A stretch of 64,000 nt of DNA from Gemmatimonadaceae bacterium (GCA_035533015.1 DATLUQ010000018.1:1-64000); one strand, 5' to 3'. Numbered from the stretch's first letter, positions 17,744 to 26,733 are shown. Made by a program: numbers and translations. Notes: generated by a model not told the origin, from the letters alone.

Positions 17744-18196
17744 TCAGTCGATCGCCGTCAGCGTGATCAGAAAGACCAGCGTCGCCTGGCGCGGAACCGA
17801 CGGCAGACTCCCGGCCGAGCCGTACCCCAACGCCGACGGCACCACGAGCTGGCGCCGGCCGCCCACCCGCATGCCGATGATCCCTTCGCGGACGCCCGGG
17901 ACGAGGCTGTTCATGGGGAACGCGGATCCGGTGCCGGAGTCGAACAGTGTGCCATCGGTCAGGTACGCGGTATAGGTCATCGTGACCGTGGTGTCCTTCG
18001 TGACCTGGGCTCCGGCGCCGAACGTCAGGTCGCGATAGTAGAGCCCGTCAGGCGTCTTGGTCATCGCGGCCAGATCCACGCCCAGCGACGAGGCGAAGGT
18101 CTCCGTAGCGGGGTCGCTCGCCGGCCCGAGCCCGGCGATCTGGCCGGTGCACGCCACCGCGGCCAGCGCCACGATCGACAACAGAATGCGTTTCAT
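17744..18196 (-). CDS. FKBP-type peptidyl-prolyl isomerase, probable lipoprotein
   Basis: The 150-residue protein has a lipoprotein-like signal (hydrophobic ILLSIVALAAVAC, Cys16) and an FKBP domain with TMTYTAYLTDGTLFDSG, the VPGVREGIIGMRVGGRRQLVVP segment and a GYGSAG active-site loop. It would catalyse prolyl isomerisation of periplasmic or outer-membrane proteins. The start at 18196 was chosen because the signal peptide begins there; the frame is open further upstream without protein-like sequence. It follows the metallopeptidase lipoprotein gene by 68 bp and may fold its secreted neighbours. Confidence 0.85.
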   Translation of the reverse strand: MKRILLSIVALAAVACTGQIAGLGPASDPATETFASSLGVDLAAMTKTPDGLYYRDLTFGAGAQVTKDTTVTMTYTAYLTDGTLFDSGTGSAFPMNSLVPGVREGIIGMRVGGRRQLVVPSALGYGSAGSLPSVPRQATLVFLITLTAID

Positions 18197-18264
18197 GAAA
18201 AGCGAGTTTCGGCTTGGAGAAGAGGCACGCATCGGAACAAGATCGTTGGTCGGCACCGTCAGCG

Positions 18265-20589
18265 CTACTTGGTCCGCACCAGCGTGAGCTGAATCGCACC
18301 CGGCAGCGCGGCCCCACCCACCCCGCTGACCGTGATCAGACTCATCTGTCCCACCGGCACGGCGAACTGGAAGTATGACACCCCCCACGCCGTGATGTTC
18401 GCGGTAACCGGAATCGCACTCGACAGCGGGTGCGTGAGCAGGCTGAAGCCGCTCGTGCTCGCCACCGGCATGACCGCCCGCCAGTCCCAACTCGGCTGCG
18501 TGAATGCCGCGGAGATCCCGGGCACATAGTCATCGGTGAACACCGAAGTGGCCCATTCGCGGAAGTAGGGCGCCGGATCGGCCCCGATCACGTGCTGCAG
18601 GTTGGCGAGCCCGATGGTGGAATCGTTCACCAGATGGTAGAACGTCGAATCGCCGGCCGGCAGCCGATCGGCAAGGTAGCGCAGGAAATTCTGGATGGCG
18701 CCGCGCAGGTACAGGTTGTCGTCGCCGCTCACCCCCACCGGCGCGTGCGTTTCGGGACTGGTGAGATAGTCCTGGTACCGCAGGAAATCGCCGGCCTCGA
18801 ACTGCTTGAACGCGGCATTCACCAGCGGATCGGCCAGATCGGCCACGCCGATGTTCATCTGCGGCGCCAGCCGCGCCGAGCGATAGAACAGCAGGTCCTC
18901 GGCGGTGTGGCTCAGCCCCTCGTTGAGCCACGTTTCCTCGTTCACGTCGGCCGCCGGCACGTTCAGCACGTACATGCGGCGCGATGCGTTGATCAGGTGT
19001 TGATATTCGTGCCCGATGGTGCTCACCACGTACTGGGCAACGTTCGTCTTGGACCGCGTGATGCCGTTGCCGCCGTTGATGGTGCCGTTCGGGTCTGGCA
19101 CGACGAGGTAGAACATGTTCGAGAAGTTGCTCCCGGGGCAGGTTGCCACCGGCAGCAGATCCCGCTCGTAGTAGAACCCGAGCACGACGCCCTGGGTCGG
19201 ATCGGTGGTCAACTGATTCACGGCTCGTGTGAAGAAGATGACCGTGCGCTTGTTGCCGCCCAACGGGTAGGGGGCGCCGAACGCCGTCGTATCCACCGGG
19301 TTCACCAGCGTGTCCATCGCCATGGCGAATTGCAGGTATTCCGCGTCGGTGAATCCGCCGGCCGGGTTGGCCGTGTCGGCCACGACCGTCGCCGAATTGC
19401 TGATCGCGGCCACGCGCCCCGTGGTCATCGTAGGATTGTCGCAATAGGCACTGGAGTTGCTATTGAGCTGCACGAGGTCGTTCAGGTGCACCGAGTCCGA
19501 GATCGTCTGCGCCCGGATCGTGGTTCCCTGCCCCGTCGCCTGGGCGGAGAGTCCGGCCGAGCGCTGCTGCTGCATCCGATGGATCCAGGCGCGCGCACTG
19601 GCCACGTACGGCGGAGTCTCACGCCGCTCGCGCTCGCGAAGGGCGTACTCGAACGCGGTGTTGATCTTCACCGCCGCCACGGCCCGTGGAATTCGCGCCG
19701 TCGCCACGCCGGCCGGTACGAGATTCGCGCCCGACCCCAGCGCCGCCAGGCCGTTGCCCTGGACCTGGATGCTGGCGGAGGTCCCGAGTGCCTGTGAGTT
19801 ATTGAAGGCCACGAGCGCGAACTCCGAACCGGCCTGCGTCGACTGCACGCAGAACGTGGTCGAGGGCAGGTTCTCGTTCACGCCAGCCACCGCCGACGTC
19901 AGCGTCGGGGCCGACGAGACGAAGGCGCTGTCGGCCGCCGCCGTGCCGGAGCTCGCCACGACGTAGCCCCCACCGGTCGAGCTCAGCAGCTGCACGTCGC
20001 CCGACGCGTCGACGGTCACCACGGACGGATTCCGGGACACCCACGCCACGGTGCCGGGCACGGCGTTCCCGTATAGATCCGTGGTCGAAGCGTTGAGACG
20101 GACCGACTGACCGTTGTTGCAGAGCGGCAAGGAGTGCGACGACACCACGACCTTGGCGAGCGGACCTGGCGTCCCCGTGGCCTGGAAGACGGTCCCCGAG
20201 GCTACACCTGCCACCGACGCCGATACCTGATTCGCGCCGGCAACCGTGCCAATGGAAAGAACGGCCTGCGTCGTCCCGTCAGCGCCCGTGGTGGTCGAGG
20301 AAGGAGTGATCACGCCGGTCCCCGAAACCACGCTCCACGTCACCACGACACCGGGCACCGGCCGCGCGCTGGCGTCGGTGACCACGACGACGAACGGATT
20401 GGGCAGCACCGAGGCAACCTGGGCGGTCTGCTGATCGCCCGACACGGCCCGAATGGCGGCGGCCGGACCATGCGCGTCCGCGGGGCTGGTGGCGCCCCCG
20501 CACGCACCGAGGGTGGCGACCGCGAGGAGGAGAATCCGCCGCGTAGGGAAGGCCAGACGTCTTGAGAGAGGCAGGGTCGATACAGGCAA
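18265..20589 (-). CDS. Lipoprotein with Ig-like domain and gluzincin-type metallopeptidase domain
   Basis: This protein of about 774 residues starts with a lipoprotein signal ending in the lipobox LGAC. An invasin/Big_1-like Ig domain follows at about 50-140 (VVTWSVVSGTGVITPSSTTT) and a second beta domain. The C-terminal peptidase domain shows HEYQH at 527-531 and NEETWLNEGLSH about 35 residues later, a zinc-binding HExxH with a downstream Glu. This resembles hyicolysin-like (M30) peptidases. It would act on the cell surface or in the periplasm. The start is TTG at 20589 and is uncertain. A TAATAT box (20632-20627) overlapping the upstream gene's stop may be its own -10 element. Confidence 0.78.
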   Translation of the reverse strand: MPVSTLPLSRRLAFPTRRILLLAVATLGACGGATSPADAHGPAAAIRAVSGDQQTAQVASVLPNPFVVVVTDASARPVPGVVVTWSVVSGTGVITPSSTTTGADGTTQAVLSIGTVAGANQVSASVAGVASGTVFQATGTPGPLAKVVVSSHSLPLCNNGQSVRLNASTTDLYGNAVPGTVAWVSRNPSVVTVDASGDVQLLSSTGGGYVVASSGTAAADSAFVSSAPTLTSAVAGVNENLPSTTFCVQSTQAGSEFALVAFNNSQALGTSASIQVQGNGLAALGSGANLVPAGVATARIPRAVAAVKINTAFEYALRERERRETPPYVASARAWIHRMQQQRSAGLSAQATGQGTTIRAQTISDSVHLNDLVQLNSNSSAYCDNPTMTTGRVAAISNSATVVADTANPAGGFTDAEYLQFAMAMDTLVNPVDTTAFGAPYPLGGNKRTVIFFTRAVNQLTTDPTQGVVLGFYYERDLLPVATCPGSNFSNMFYLVVPDPNGTINGGNGITRSKTNVAQYVVSTIGHEYQHLINASRRMYVLNVPAADVNEETWLNEGLSHTAEDLLFYRSARLAPQMNIGVADLADPLVNAAFKQFEAGDFLRYQDYLTSPETHAPVGVSGDDNLYLRGAIQNFLRYLADRLPAGDSTFYHLVNDSTIGLANLQHVIGADPAPYFREWATSVFTDDYVPGISAAFTQPSWDWRAVMPVASTSGFSLLTHPLSSAIPVTANITAWGVSYFQFAVPVGQMSLITVSGVGGAALPGAIQLTLVRTK

Positions 20590-20629
20590 TCAGAACCCAC
20601 TGAGGCCGGGGAAATTCAACCCTGGAATA

Positions 20630-21856
20630 TTACCCTTGCGAGGACGTGCTTTCCATGGCGCGCGCCAGGTGGGTTCCCGCCTCGCGCGCGCACTCGGCCA
20701 GAATGGCGGCACCGCAAAAGATGGCCTCTTCCGCCGGCGCAAACCGCGGGGAATGGGCCGCCGTGGCCTCGCCCCCTCGTTCGCGAGCCCCGATGCGCAG
20801 AAAGCAACCGTCCATGCGATCGAGATAGTACGCGAAGTCCTCGCCGCCGAGGTTCATGAATCCCAATGGGACGACGGCGTCCTCCCCGATCACCCGTGCC
20901 GCTGCGCTCCGCGCCCACGCGGCGGCGCGGGCAGGGTTCACCAGCGGCGGGGTGCCCAACTCCAACTCGACGCGCGCGCTCAAGCGGTGGCTGGCCGCCA
21001 CGGACTCGGCGAGCCGCCGCACCTCGTCGAGCATCATCTGGCGCGACTGCGGCTCCACGGCCCGCACGGTGCCTGTGAGCGCTGCGCGGTCGGGAATCAC
21101 GTTGGGCGCCGTGCCGGCGTGGATCGTGCCCACGGTCACGACGCCCGGGGTGGCCGGGTTCAGTCGCCGCGATACGATCGTCTGGAGCGCCGAGATCACG
21201 GCCGCCGCGCCAACGATCGGATCGGCGGATTCGTGCGGCCGCGCCGCGTGTGCTCCCTGCCCCACCAGTTCGATGGTGAACGTGTCGGCGGACGCCGCGA
21301 GCGGGCCGGCGTCGGCCACCGCCTGGCCAACCTCGAAGCGGCGATCGACGTGCCCGCCGAAGATGCAGGCCACGTCGTCCAGCGCCCCGCTGGCGAGCAT
21401 CGCCAGCGCGCCCTTGCCCACCTCCTCGGCCGGCTGCAGCACGATGAGGACGTCGCCGGGCGCGGGGTCGCGGGCCAGCAGGCGCGCGGCGCCCACCGTC
21501 CACGCGGCATGCACGTCGTGGCCGCAGGCGTGCATCACGCCGTCGTGCTCCGACGCGAACGGCAGTCCGGTCCGTTCGCGAATCGGCAGCGCATCGATGT
21601 CGCCGCGCACCGCAACCAGGGGCACGCGCCGGTCGCGGCCGGGCACGCGGGCCACGAGTCCGGTGCCCGCCACGCGGCGCACGTCCACCCCCGGGATCGT
21701 GGCGAGCGCGTCGGCCAGGCGGCGCGACGTCTCGTGCTCCTGCAGCGCCAACTCGGGATGGGCATGGATGTCGCGCCTAAGGGCGACGAGGACGTCCACG
21801 TCCGCCGGAGTGAAGAGCGCGGCCACGCCGAGGGGAAGGACGAGGGCGGACGTCAC
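20630..21856 (-). CDS. M20 family N-acyl-amino acid deacylase / amidohydrolase
   Basis: The 408-residue zinc amidohydrolase has the M20D motifs HAHPELALQEHETS, the metal segment HDGVMHACGHDVHAA, VLQPAEEVGKGA, and the dimerisation-domain His in GQGAHAARPHESAD. It hydrolyses N-acyl amino acids such as hippurate or N-succinyl amino acids. It starts at a GTG overlapping the racemase stop (GTGA), so it is coupled to the GNAT-racemase pair. In this setting removal of the N-acyl (succinyl) group from L-amino acids is the likely job. Confidence 0.85.
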   Translation of the reverse strand: MTSALVLPLGVAALFTPADVDVLVALRRDIHAHPELALQEHETSRRLADALATIPGVDVRRVAGTGLVARVPGRDRRVPLVAVRGDIDALPIRERTGLPFASEHDGVMHACGHDVHAAWTVGAARLLARDPAPGDVLIVLQPAEEVGKGALAMLASGALDDVACIFGGHVDRRFEVGQAVADAGPLAASADTFTIELVGQGAHAARPHESADPIVGAAAVISALQTIVSRRLNPATPGVVTVGTIHAGTAPNVIPDRAALTGTVRAVEPQSRQMMLDEVRRLAESVAASHRLSARVELELGTPPLVNPARAAAWARSAAARVIGEDAVVPLGFMNLGGEDFAYYLDRMDGCFLRIGARERGGEATAAHSPRFAPAEEAIFCGAAILAECAREAGTHLARAMESTSSQG

Positions 21857-22977
21857 GCCGCGAACTCCTCGCGCCGCACGGTGAGGGCGTCCACGCGATC
21901 CATGTCCACCGTGACGCCGATGCCGGGAACCTGCCGCGGCACGTGCACCATGCCGTCGCCGTCCATCGTCCATTCGGGCGTGACGATGTCGCGCTCCCAG
22001 TACCGCGCGCTGGGCGACACGTCGCCGGGCAGCGAGAAGTTGGGCAGCGACGCGAGCGCCACGTTGTGGGCGCGCCCCACACCGCTCTCGAACATGCCGC
22101 CGCACCAGACCGGCACGCCGTGGCGTTGGCAGAGGTCGTGAATGGCTTTCGACACCGCGAATCCGCCCACGCGGCCCGGCTTGATGTTGATGATGCGGCC
22201 GGCTCCCAACTCGATCATGTCGGCCGCGCGGTCCACGCTGGTGATCGATTCGTCGAGGCAGATGGGTGTCGTGAGCAGTTTCTGCAGCTTGGCGTGGCGC
22301 ACGAGGTCCTCGCGGTCCAACGGCTGCTCGATCATGATCAGCCCGAACCGGTCGAGCTGTTTGAGGTGGGCGGCATCGGCCAGTGTATAGGCCGAGTTCG
22401 CGTCGGCCATCAAGTGCAGGGCCGGGCCCAGGGCCTCGCGTACCGCGGCCACGTACGCCAGATCGGACCCCGGCTCGATCTTCATCTTGATTTTCTGATA
22501 ACCCTGCGCCACGGCCTGCTTGGCCCGCGCCACGAGAGCCTCGGGGTCGCGCTGGATGCCGATCGAGATGCCGGTGGGCACCCGGTCGCGCGTGCCGCCG
22601 AGCAGCGTGGCCAGCGACAGGCCGCGTTGCCGCGCCGCCACGTCCCAGCATCCCATTTCGATGGCCGCTTTGGCCATGTGGTGACCGCGGATGTTGCGGT
22701 CGAGCGCCGCGAACACGTCGCCCGGCCCGGCGAACTCCACGCCGAGCACACGCCTGCTGAGCCACTCGCGCATCGCGTGCCAGGCGGTGTCGATGGTCTC
22801 CGGGCTGTAGTTCGGCTGCTCGCCGGCCACGCACTCGCTCCATCCGGTCGTGCCGTCGGCTGCGCGGAGTTCGAGCAGGCACACGCGCCGTTCGGCGATC
22901 GTTCCGGACGAGATGCGAAAGGGCTCCTTGAGCGCGAGCCGGATTTCGCGTACCGCGATGGAGGAGATGGCGAACAC
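21853..22977 (-). CDS. N-acylamino acid racemase / o-succinylbenzoate synthase family enolase
   Basis: The 374-residue enolase-superfamily enzyme aligns closely with Amycolatopsis-type N-acylamino acid racemase/OSBS. It has GWSECVAGEQPNYSPE, the catalytic KIKMKIEPG (Lys164, Lys166), metal ligands Asp192 (MADANSAY), Glu217 (MIEQPL) and Asp242 (CLDESI), and Lys266 in INIKPGRVGG. All catalytic residues are present. The family can make o-succinylbenzoate for menaquinone or racemise N-succinyl amino acids. No men genes are nearby, but GNAT and M20 genes flank it, which favours the racemase role. The start is a GTG at 22977 without a clear ribosome-binding site, 10 bp after the GNAT stop. Confidence 0.88.
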   Translation of the reverse strand: MFAISSIAVREIRLALKEPFRISSGTIAERRVCLLELRAADGTTGWSECVAGEQPNYSPETIDTAWHAMREWLSRRVLGVEFAGPGDVFAALDRNIRGHHMAKAAIEMGCWDVAARQRGLSLATLLGGTRDRVPTGISIGIQRDPEALVARAKQAVAQGYQKIKMKIEPGSDLAYVAAVREALGPALHLMADANSAYTLADAAHLKQLDRFGLIMIEQPLDREDLVRHAKLQKLLTTPICLDESITSVDRAADMIELGAGRIINIKPGRVGGFAVSKAIHDLCQRHGVPVWCGGMFESGVGRAHNVALASLPNFSLPGDVSPSARYWERDIVTPEWTMDGDGMVHVPRQVPGIGVTVDMDRVDALTVRREEFAA

Positions 22978-22987
22978 GGTGTGGGCG

Positions 22988-23809
22988 TCAGAGGGTGAAG
23001 AGATAGTGGCCGTTGGCGGGTCCGCGGTCGGCCGCGAAGCCGACCAGCCGGTACCCGGCGGCCAGCAGAAGTTCGAACGCGGCGCGTGTGTCCGCGCGCC
23101 ACTGCGCGGCCGCCGCCAGGTCGTGGGCCTGCAGCGCGCCGATGTCGCCGGGAATGCGCACGCGCACTCTCGGGGCTCCGGCGGCCGGAGCCGCCGCCAG
23201 GATGTCACCGCCCAATACGGGATTCAGTACGGGCGCGGCGTCGAACGCCGTGTCGGCGCGCGCCGCCGCGACCTCGGCCCGCCGCGCCGCCAGTTCCACC
23301 GGATCCACGGGCCAGGCGAGCACGAACCGGTCGGTGCCGATGCCCCGCGCGAGCGCGCTCCCCATGTCGCCGTACATGTCGCGGGCGTATTCCACGACGC
23401 GGGCCCCGAGCACGTTGAAGTTGAGATGGGCATTGCGGGCCACGAGCGGGTCGTACGTCCAATAGATGAGGTGCGCACCGAGACGGGCAACGGCGGCGAG
23501 TTGGAATTCCTTGAGCCGGCGGCCGATACCGGCGTTCTGCGCCTCGGCGCGCACGGCGAGCATGTGCGACCAGTGCACCACGCGACCGTGTTCCACGCCG
23601 GTGAGTCCGAACACGAATCCGAGCAGACGCCCGTCGCCGGCAAAGGCCCCCGCCGAGACGCCCCCCACGCGCTGCGCGATCTTGAGCACGGTGGCGGACG
23701 TGACGTCGGTGAGGCCGCGCCCCCAGGTGTCGTATTGGAGATCGACCGCGGCGCGATAGTCGGCGAGCGTGGCGAGGGGGCGGATGACGATGGGCGACTG
23801 ATCTGGCAT
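22988..23809 (-). CDS. GNAT family acyltransferase (COG3375-like), probable amino acid N-acyltransferase
   Basis: The 273-residue protein has a GNAT core at residues 6-165 with SHMLAVRAEAQNAGIGRRLKEFQ as the acetyl-CoA loop and YWTYDPLVARNAHLNFNVLGA after it. This pattern is seen in the predicted GNAT family that accompanies N-succinylamino acid racemases. It is expected to transfer a succinyl or acetyl group to the amino group of (D-)amino acids. The ATG at 23809 begins the recognisable domain; no clear ribosome-binding site is visible. It is first in a three-gene minus-strand cassette with the racemase and M20 deacylase. Confidence 0.82.
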   Translation of the reverse strand: MPDQSPIVIRPLATLADYRAAVDLQYDTWGRGLTDVTSATVLKIAQRVGGVSAGAFAGDGRLLGFVFGLTGVEHGRVVHWSHMLAVRAEAQNAGIGRRLKEFQLAAVARLGAHLIYWTYDPLVARNAHLNFNVLGARVVEYARDMYGDMGSALARGIGTDRFVLAWPVDPVELAARRAEVAAARADTAFDAAPVLNPVLGGDILAAAPAAGAPRVRVRIPGDIGALQAHDLAAAAQWRADTRAAFELLLAAGYRLVGFAADRGPANGHYLFTL

Positions 23810-23881
23810 GGCGGGCCGGTGAGTGGAGCGCTGGGATGAAGCTACGGCCAGGGGAGCCGGGAAACCACGCCGCGGCGAGGG

Positions 23882-23926
23882 CGGGCCCGCCGCCCGGTTG
23901 GCGGGCGGCGGCCCGTCGACTATTAT
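23882..23926 (+). promoter_or_regulatory. Leaderless promoter overlapped by a strong GC hairpin
   Basis: TTGGCG (23898-23903), a 17-base spacer and TATTAT (23921-23926) precede the ATG at 23933 by six bases, so the transcript should begin at the start codon. The -35 box lies at the tip of a near-perfect GC inverted repeat (arms about 14 bp, 23882-23915, one bulge). The hairpin is upstream of the predicted transcript and so would act, if at all, as DNA structure or as a protein site. Confidence 0.6.
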
Positions 23927-23932
23927 GCGCGA

Positions 23933-24274
23933 ATGCTGCGCACCCGGCGGCCGTTCCGATCCATTGCCCTGTTCGCGGCGGCGTTCCAGTTGGTGCTGCC
24001 GCCGGCCGTGGCATTCGCCGACGCGATCGCGCAGCGCACCGACGGCAGTCCGTCGGCGGTCCACATCGAGGACCACGGGCACAAGGGGTGTCATCCGGGC
24101 CACCCGGACGACTGCGTGCTGTGCCAGACGCTGAGCCACTGGTCGGCCCCGTTGCCGCACGAAGTGGCGTCGGTTCCGGCGGCGCGTTGCGACGCGATGC
24201 CGCCGAACGCCGTGGGCACGCCCGCGCCGCGCGTCGCCTATCGCACTCCGCATTCGCGGGGCCCGCCCGCGTGA
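23933..24274 (+). CDS. Small exported DUF2946-like putative metal-binding protein
   Basis: The 113-residue protein has an N-terminal signal sequence (SIALFAAAFQLVLPPAVAFA). A short His/Cys-rich part follows, HIEDHGHKGCHPGHPDDCVLCQ, then TLSHWSAPLP. The CxxC followed by LxHxxxxLP resembles DUF2946 proteins, which are often encoded with copper-responsive TonB receptors. It lies 74 bp upstream of a TonB-dependent receptor in the same direction. A periplasmic copper- or other metal-binding role is inferred, not shown. No ribosome-binding site is present, matching a leaderless start. Confidence 0.65.
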   Translation: MLRTRRPFRSIALFAAAFQLVLPPAVAFADAIAQRTDGSPSAVHIEDHGHKGCHPGHPDDCVLCQTLSHWSAPLPHEVASVPAARCDAMPPNAVGTPAPRVAYRTPHSRGPPA

Positions 24275-24280
24275 GTTGAC

Positions 24281-24300
24281 GCCGAAGCCAACGCTTCGGC
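24281..24300. other. Perfect 8-bp hairpin between the small protein gene and the TonB receptor
   Basis: GCCGAAGC pairs with GCTTCGGC around a CAAC loop. A short GTTTTA run comes 16 bases later. It may be an attenuator or processing site that separates expression of the two genes; the T-run is too far for a typical intrinsic terminator. Confidence 0.4.
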
Positions 24301-24348
24301 CCGCGTCGGTTCGCGTTTTAACAACTCACACTCATTCCAGGGCCTCTC

Positions 24349-26733
24349 ATGTCCAGGTTCTTCGCACGCACGCGTCCCCGATGGGGCGGGGCGGTGGCCG
24401 CCGCGTTCGCGCTGGCGGCGTTCGCCGCCCCCGCCCGAGCGCTCCTTCCCGAGTCCACCCACACGCTGGCCCCGTCCGACGTCATCGGCACGGTGACCGA
24501 CAGCGCCTCGGGCCAGCCGCTCGCCAACGCCGCGATTTCGGTGATGCAGGGAACGACGGTGATCGCCAACAGCTCAAGCGACGAGTTCGGCCGGTTCACC
24601 GTGCACAACCTCAATCCGGGCGCGTACGTGGTGGCGGTGCACTTCATCGGGTTCCGCCCAGCCACGCAGCCGATCACGGTCACGGGAGACGGCGCGCCGA
24701 TGCGCGTGACGTTCGCGATGGTGGCCGCGGCGATCACGCTGCAGGCCGTCCAGGTGCAGAGCTCGGTGCCGGTGGCCGTCAACACGCGGACCGGCGACCA
24801 GACGTTTCAGCAGGACAACTACCACGGGGCGCCGACCAACACGACGTCGGAGATCCTGCAGCAGTCCATCGTCGGCGCCGCTCGCGCGCCGACGGGCGAG
24901 GTGCACATTCGCGGCCAGCACGCCGAGTACACGTATTACGTGGACGGCGTGCCGGTGCCGCCGGGCATCTCGGGCAGTCTCAACGAGCTGTTCGACCCGC
25001 AGGTGGTGAACAACATCGACTTCCAGACCGGCGGGTGGGACGCCGAGTACGGGGGGCGCAACGCCGCCATCATCAAGGTTCACACCAAGATCCCCTCCGG
25101 CGGGTTCCACTCCGACATGTCGGCCTACACCGGCTCGTTCGCCAGTCAGGGGGGCAGCCTGAACCTGAGCGCGAACAGCGGCAAGTGGGGGGCGTTCCTG
25201 TCCGGAGAGTACCAGTCCACCAACATGCGGCAGGACCCGGTGATGGGGAATGCGACCACCGACGCGCCATATAATTTTCATAATAGCGGCACCGATGGCT
25301 TCAGCTTCGGGAAGATCGAGTACCGGGCCAGCCCCACCGACGTGATGGATCTCGACCTCAACTGGTCGCGGACGAAGTTCGCCGTGCCCTACGACACGGC
25401 GGGCGGTACGTCGCTCGACGATCACCAGACGGACCTCAACGGCTTCGCCAACCTGAGCTGGCACCACCTGTTCTCGCCGCCCGATTCGGCGGCTGACGCC
25501 GCCGCCCCGGCCGAGCTGTTCGCCGGCCTCTTCTACCGGTCGGGCAGCCTGCGCTACGTGCCCGGCGCCACCGACCAGCCGAGCTTCATCTTCTACCCCG
25601 ATACCACGCTGCCGTACAATCTGAGCGAATACCGGCAGTTCACCTCGTCGGGGATCAAGACCGATCTCACGGTCAATCTGCGGCGCGAGCTGACCTGGAA
25701 GAGCGGCGTGCTCGCCCAGTTCACCACCGGCCACGAAGACTTCCAGACCGTGGACGCGGCGGGCAACCTGGGGCCGGCCTCCAATTCCGGCCTCACCGGC
25801 AACGACGTCGGCGCCTACACGCAGGTCGCGTACTCGCCGATCGAACAGTTCGAGATCCGCACCGGCATCCGCTACGACTCGCACACCGCGCCGTTCGCCG
25901 GCACGGCCTCGCAGTGGAGTCCGCGCATCCGGTTCAACTTCTACCCGGACCCGGCCACCACGGTGTACGCCTACTACGGCCGGATGTTCATGCCGACCAA
26001 CATCGAAGACCTGCGGTCGATCACGAGCGTGGCGCAGGGGGGCGTGGCGACCGTGCCGACGCTGCCCGAGCGCGACGACTTCTACGAGGCGGGGATCATC
26101 CACCGGTTTCCGGTGGCGGGGCTGGTCACCAAGTTCTCATGGTACCACAAGCACAGCACGCCCGGGGTGGACGACAACACCGTGCCCGGCTCGTCGATCA
26201 CCACCGACGTCAACATCGCCCAGGTCTGGGTCACCGGCCTCGAGGGCGTGATCAACGTGCGCCCCGACGGGCCGTTCTCGGGGTACATCAACGCGGCGTT
26301 GAACCACGCCTACGGGATCGGTCCGATCACCGGCGGCTTCTTCCCGACCGCCAACCCGACGGGGTACTTTGACCTCGACCACGACCAGCGGCTCTCGATC
26401 GTGGCCAGCGGCACGTACTCGGCCGACCGGATGTTCGTGAGCGCCACCGAGACGATCGGTTCCGGGCTCACCAACGGCGTCGATCCGTCGGACTGCGGCT
26501 GCCACTACGGCACGGGGCTGTTCGACTTCAACCCCGGCATCAAGGTCGCCCCGAGCGCGATCACGAGCGTCAGCGTCGGATACACGTTCGTCACCGGGTC
26601 CACGATCCTGCGGCCCGAACTGTACGTCGACAACCTGTTCAACGATCAGTACATCCTGAAGGGTGCGTTCTTCAGCGGCGCGTCGTACGGACGGCCGCGG
26701 TCCATTCAGCTGCGGGTGAGCGTGGGGATCTAG
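24349..26733 (+). CDS. TonB-dependent outer-membrane receptor with carboxypeptidase-regulatory domain
   Basis: The 794-residue protein has a signal peptide (residues 1-33) and a CarboxypepD_reg domain at about 45-125 (VIGTVTDSASGQPLANAAISV). A plug domain follows with the EVHIRGQHAEYTYYVDGVPV segment near 185, and then a beta-barrel to the C-terminus. It imports a chelate or oligomer across the outer membrane with TonB. No SusD partner is present. The preceding DUF2946-like gene suggests a metal such as copper; the hydrolase gene downstream is convergent and so not co-transcribed. Its TAG overlaps the opposite stop in a CTAG junction. Confidence 0.87.
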   Translation: MSRFFARTRPRWGGAVAAAFALAAFAAPARALLPESTHTLAPSDVIGTVTDSASGQPLANAAISVMQGTTVIANSSSDEFGRFTVHNLNPGAYVVAVHFIGFRPATQPITVTGDGAPMRVTFAMVAAAITLQAVQVQSSVPVAVNTRTGDQTFQQDNYHGAPTNTTSEILQQSIVGAARAPTGEVHIRGQHAEYTYYVDGVPVPPGISGSLNELFDPQVVNNIDFQTGGWDAEYGGRNAAIIKVHTKIPSGGFHSDMSAYTGSFASQGGSLNLSANSGKWGAFLSGEYQSTNMRQDPVMGNATTDAPYNFHNSGTDGFSFGKIEYRASPTDVMDLDLNWSRTKFAVPYDTAGGTSLDDHQTDLNGFANLSWHHLFSPPDSAADAAAPAELFAGLFYRSGSLRYVPGATDQPSFIFYPDTTLPYNLSEYRQFTSSGIKTDLTVNLRRELTWKSGVLAQFTTGHEDFQTVDAAGNLGPASNSGLTGNDVGAYTQVAYSPIEQFEIRTGIRYDSHTAPFAGTASQWSPRIRFNFYPDPATTVYAYYGRMFMPTNIEDLRSITSVAQGGVATVPTLPERDDFYEAGIIHRFPVAGLVTKFSWYHKHSTPGVDDNTVPGSSITTDVNIAQVWVTGLEGVINVRPDGPFSGYINAALNHAYGIGPITGGFFPTANPTGYFDLDHDQRLSIVASGTYSADRMFVSATETIGSGLTNGVDPSDCGCHYGTGLFDFNPGIKVAPSAITSVSVGYTFVTGSTILRPELYVDNLFNDQYILKGAFFSGASYGRPRSIQLRVSVGI

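Noticed and set aside
21853-22977. Annotation as menaquinone menC
   Set aside because: The protein fits the OSBS/NSAR family, but no other men genes are near and GNAT and M20 partners favour the racemase role, so no symbol was assigned.
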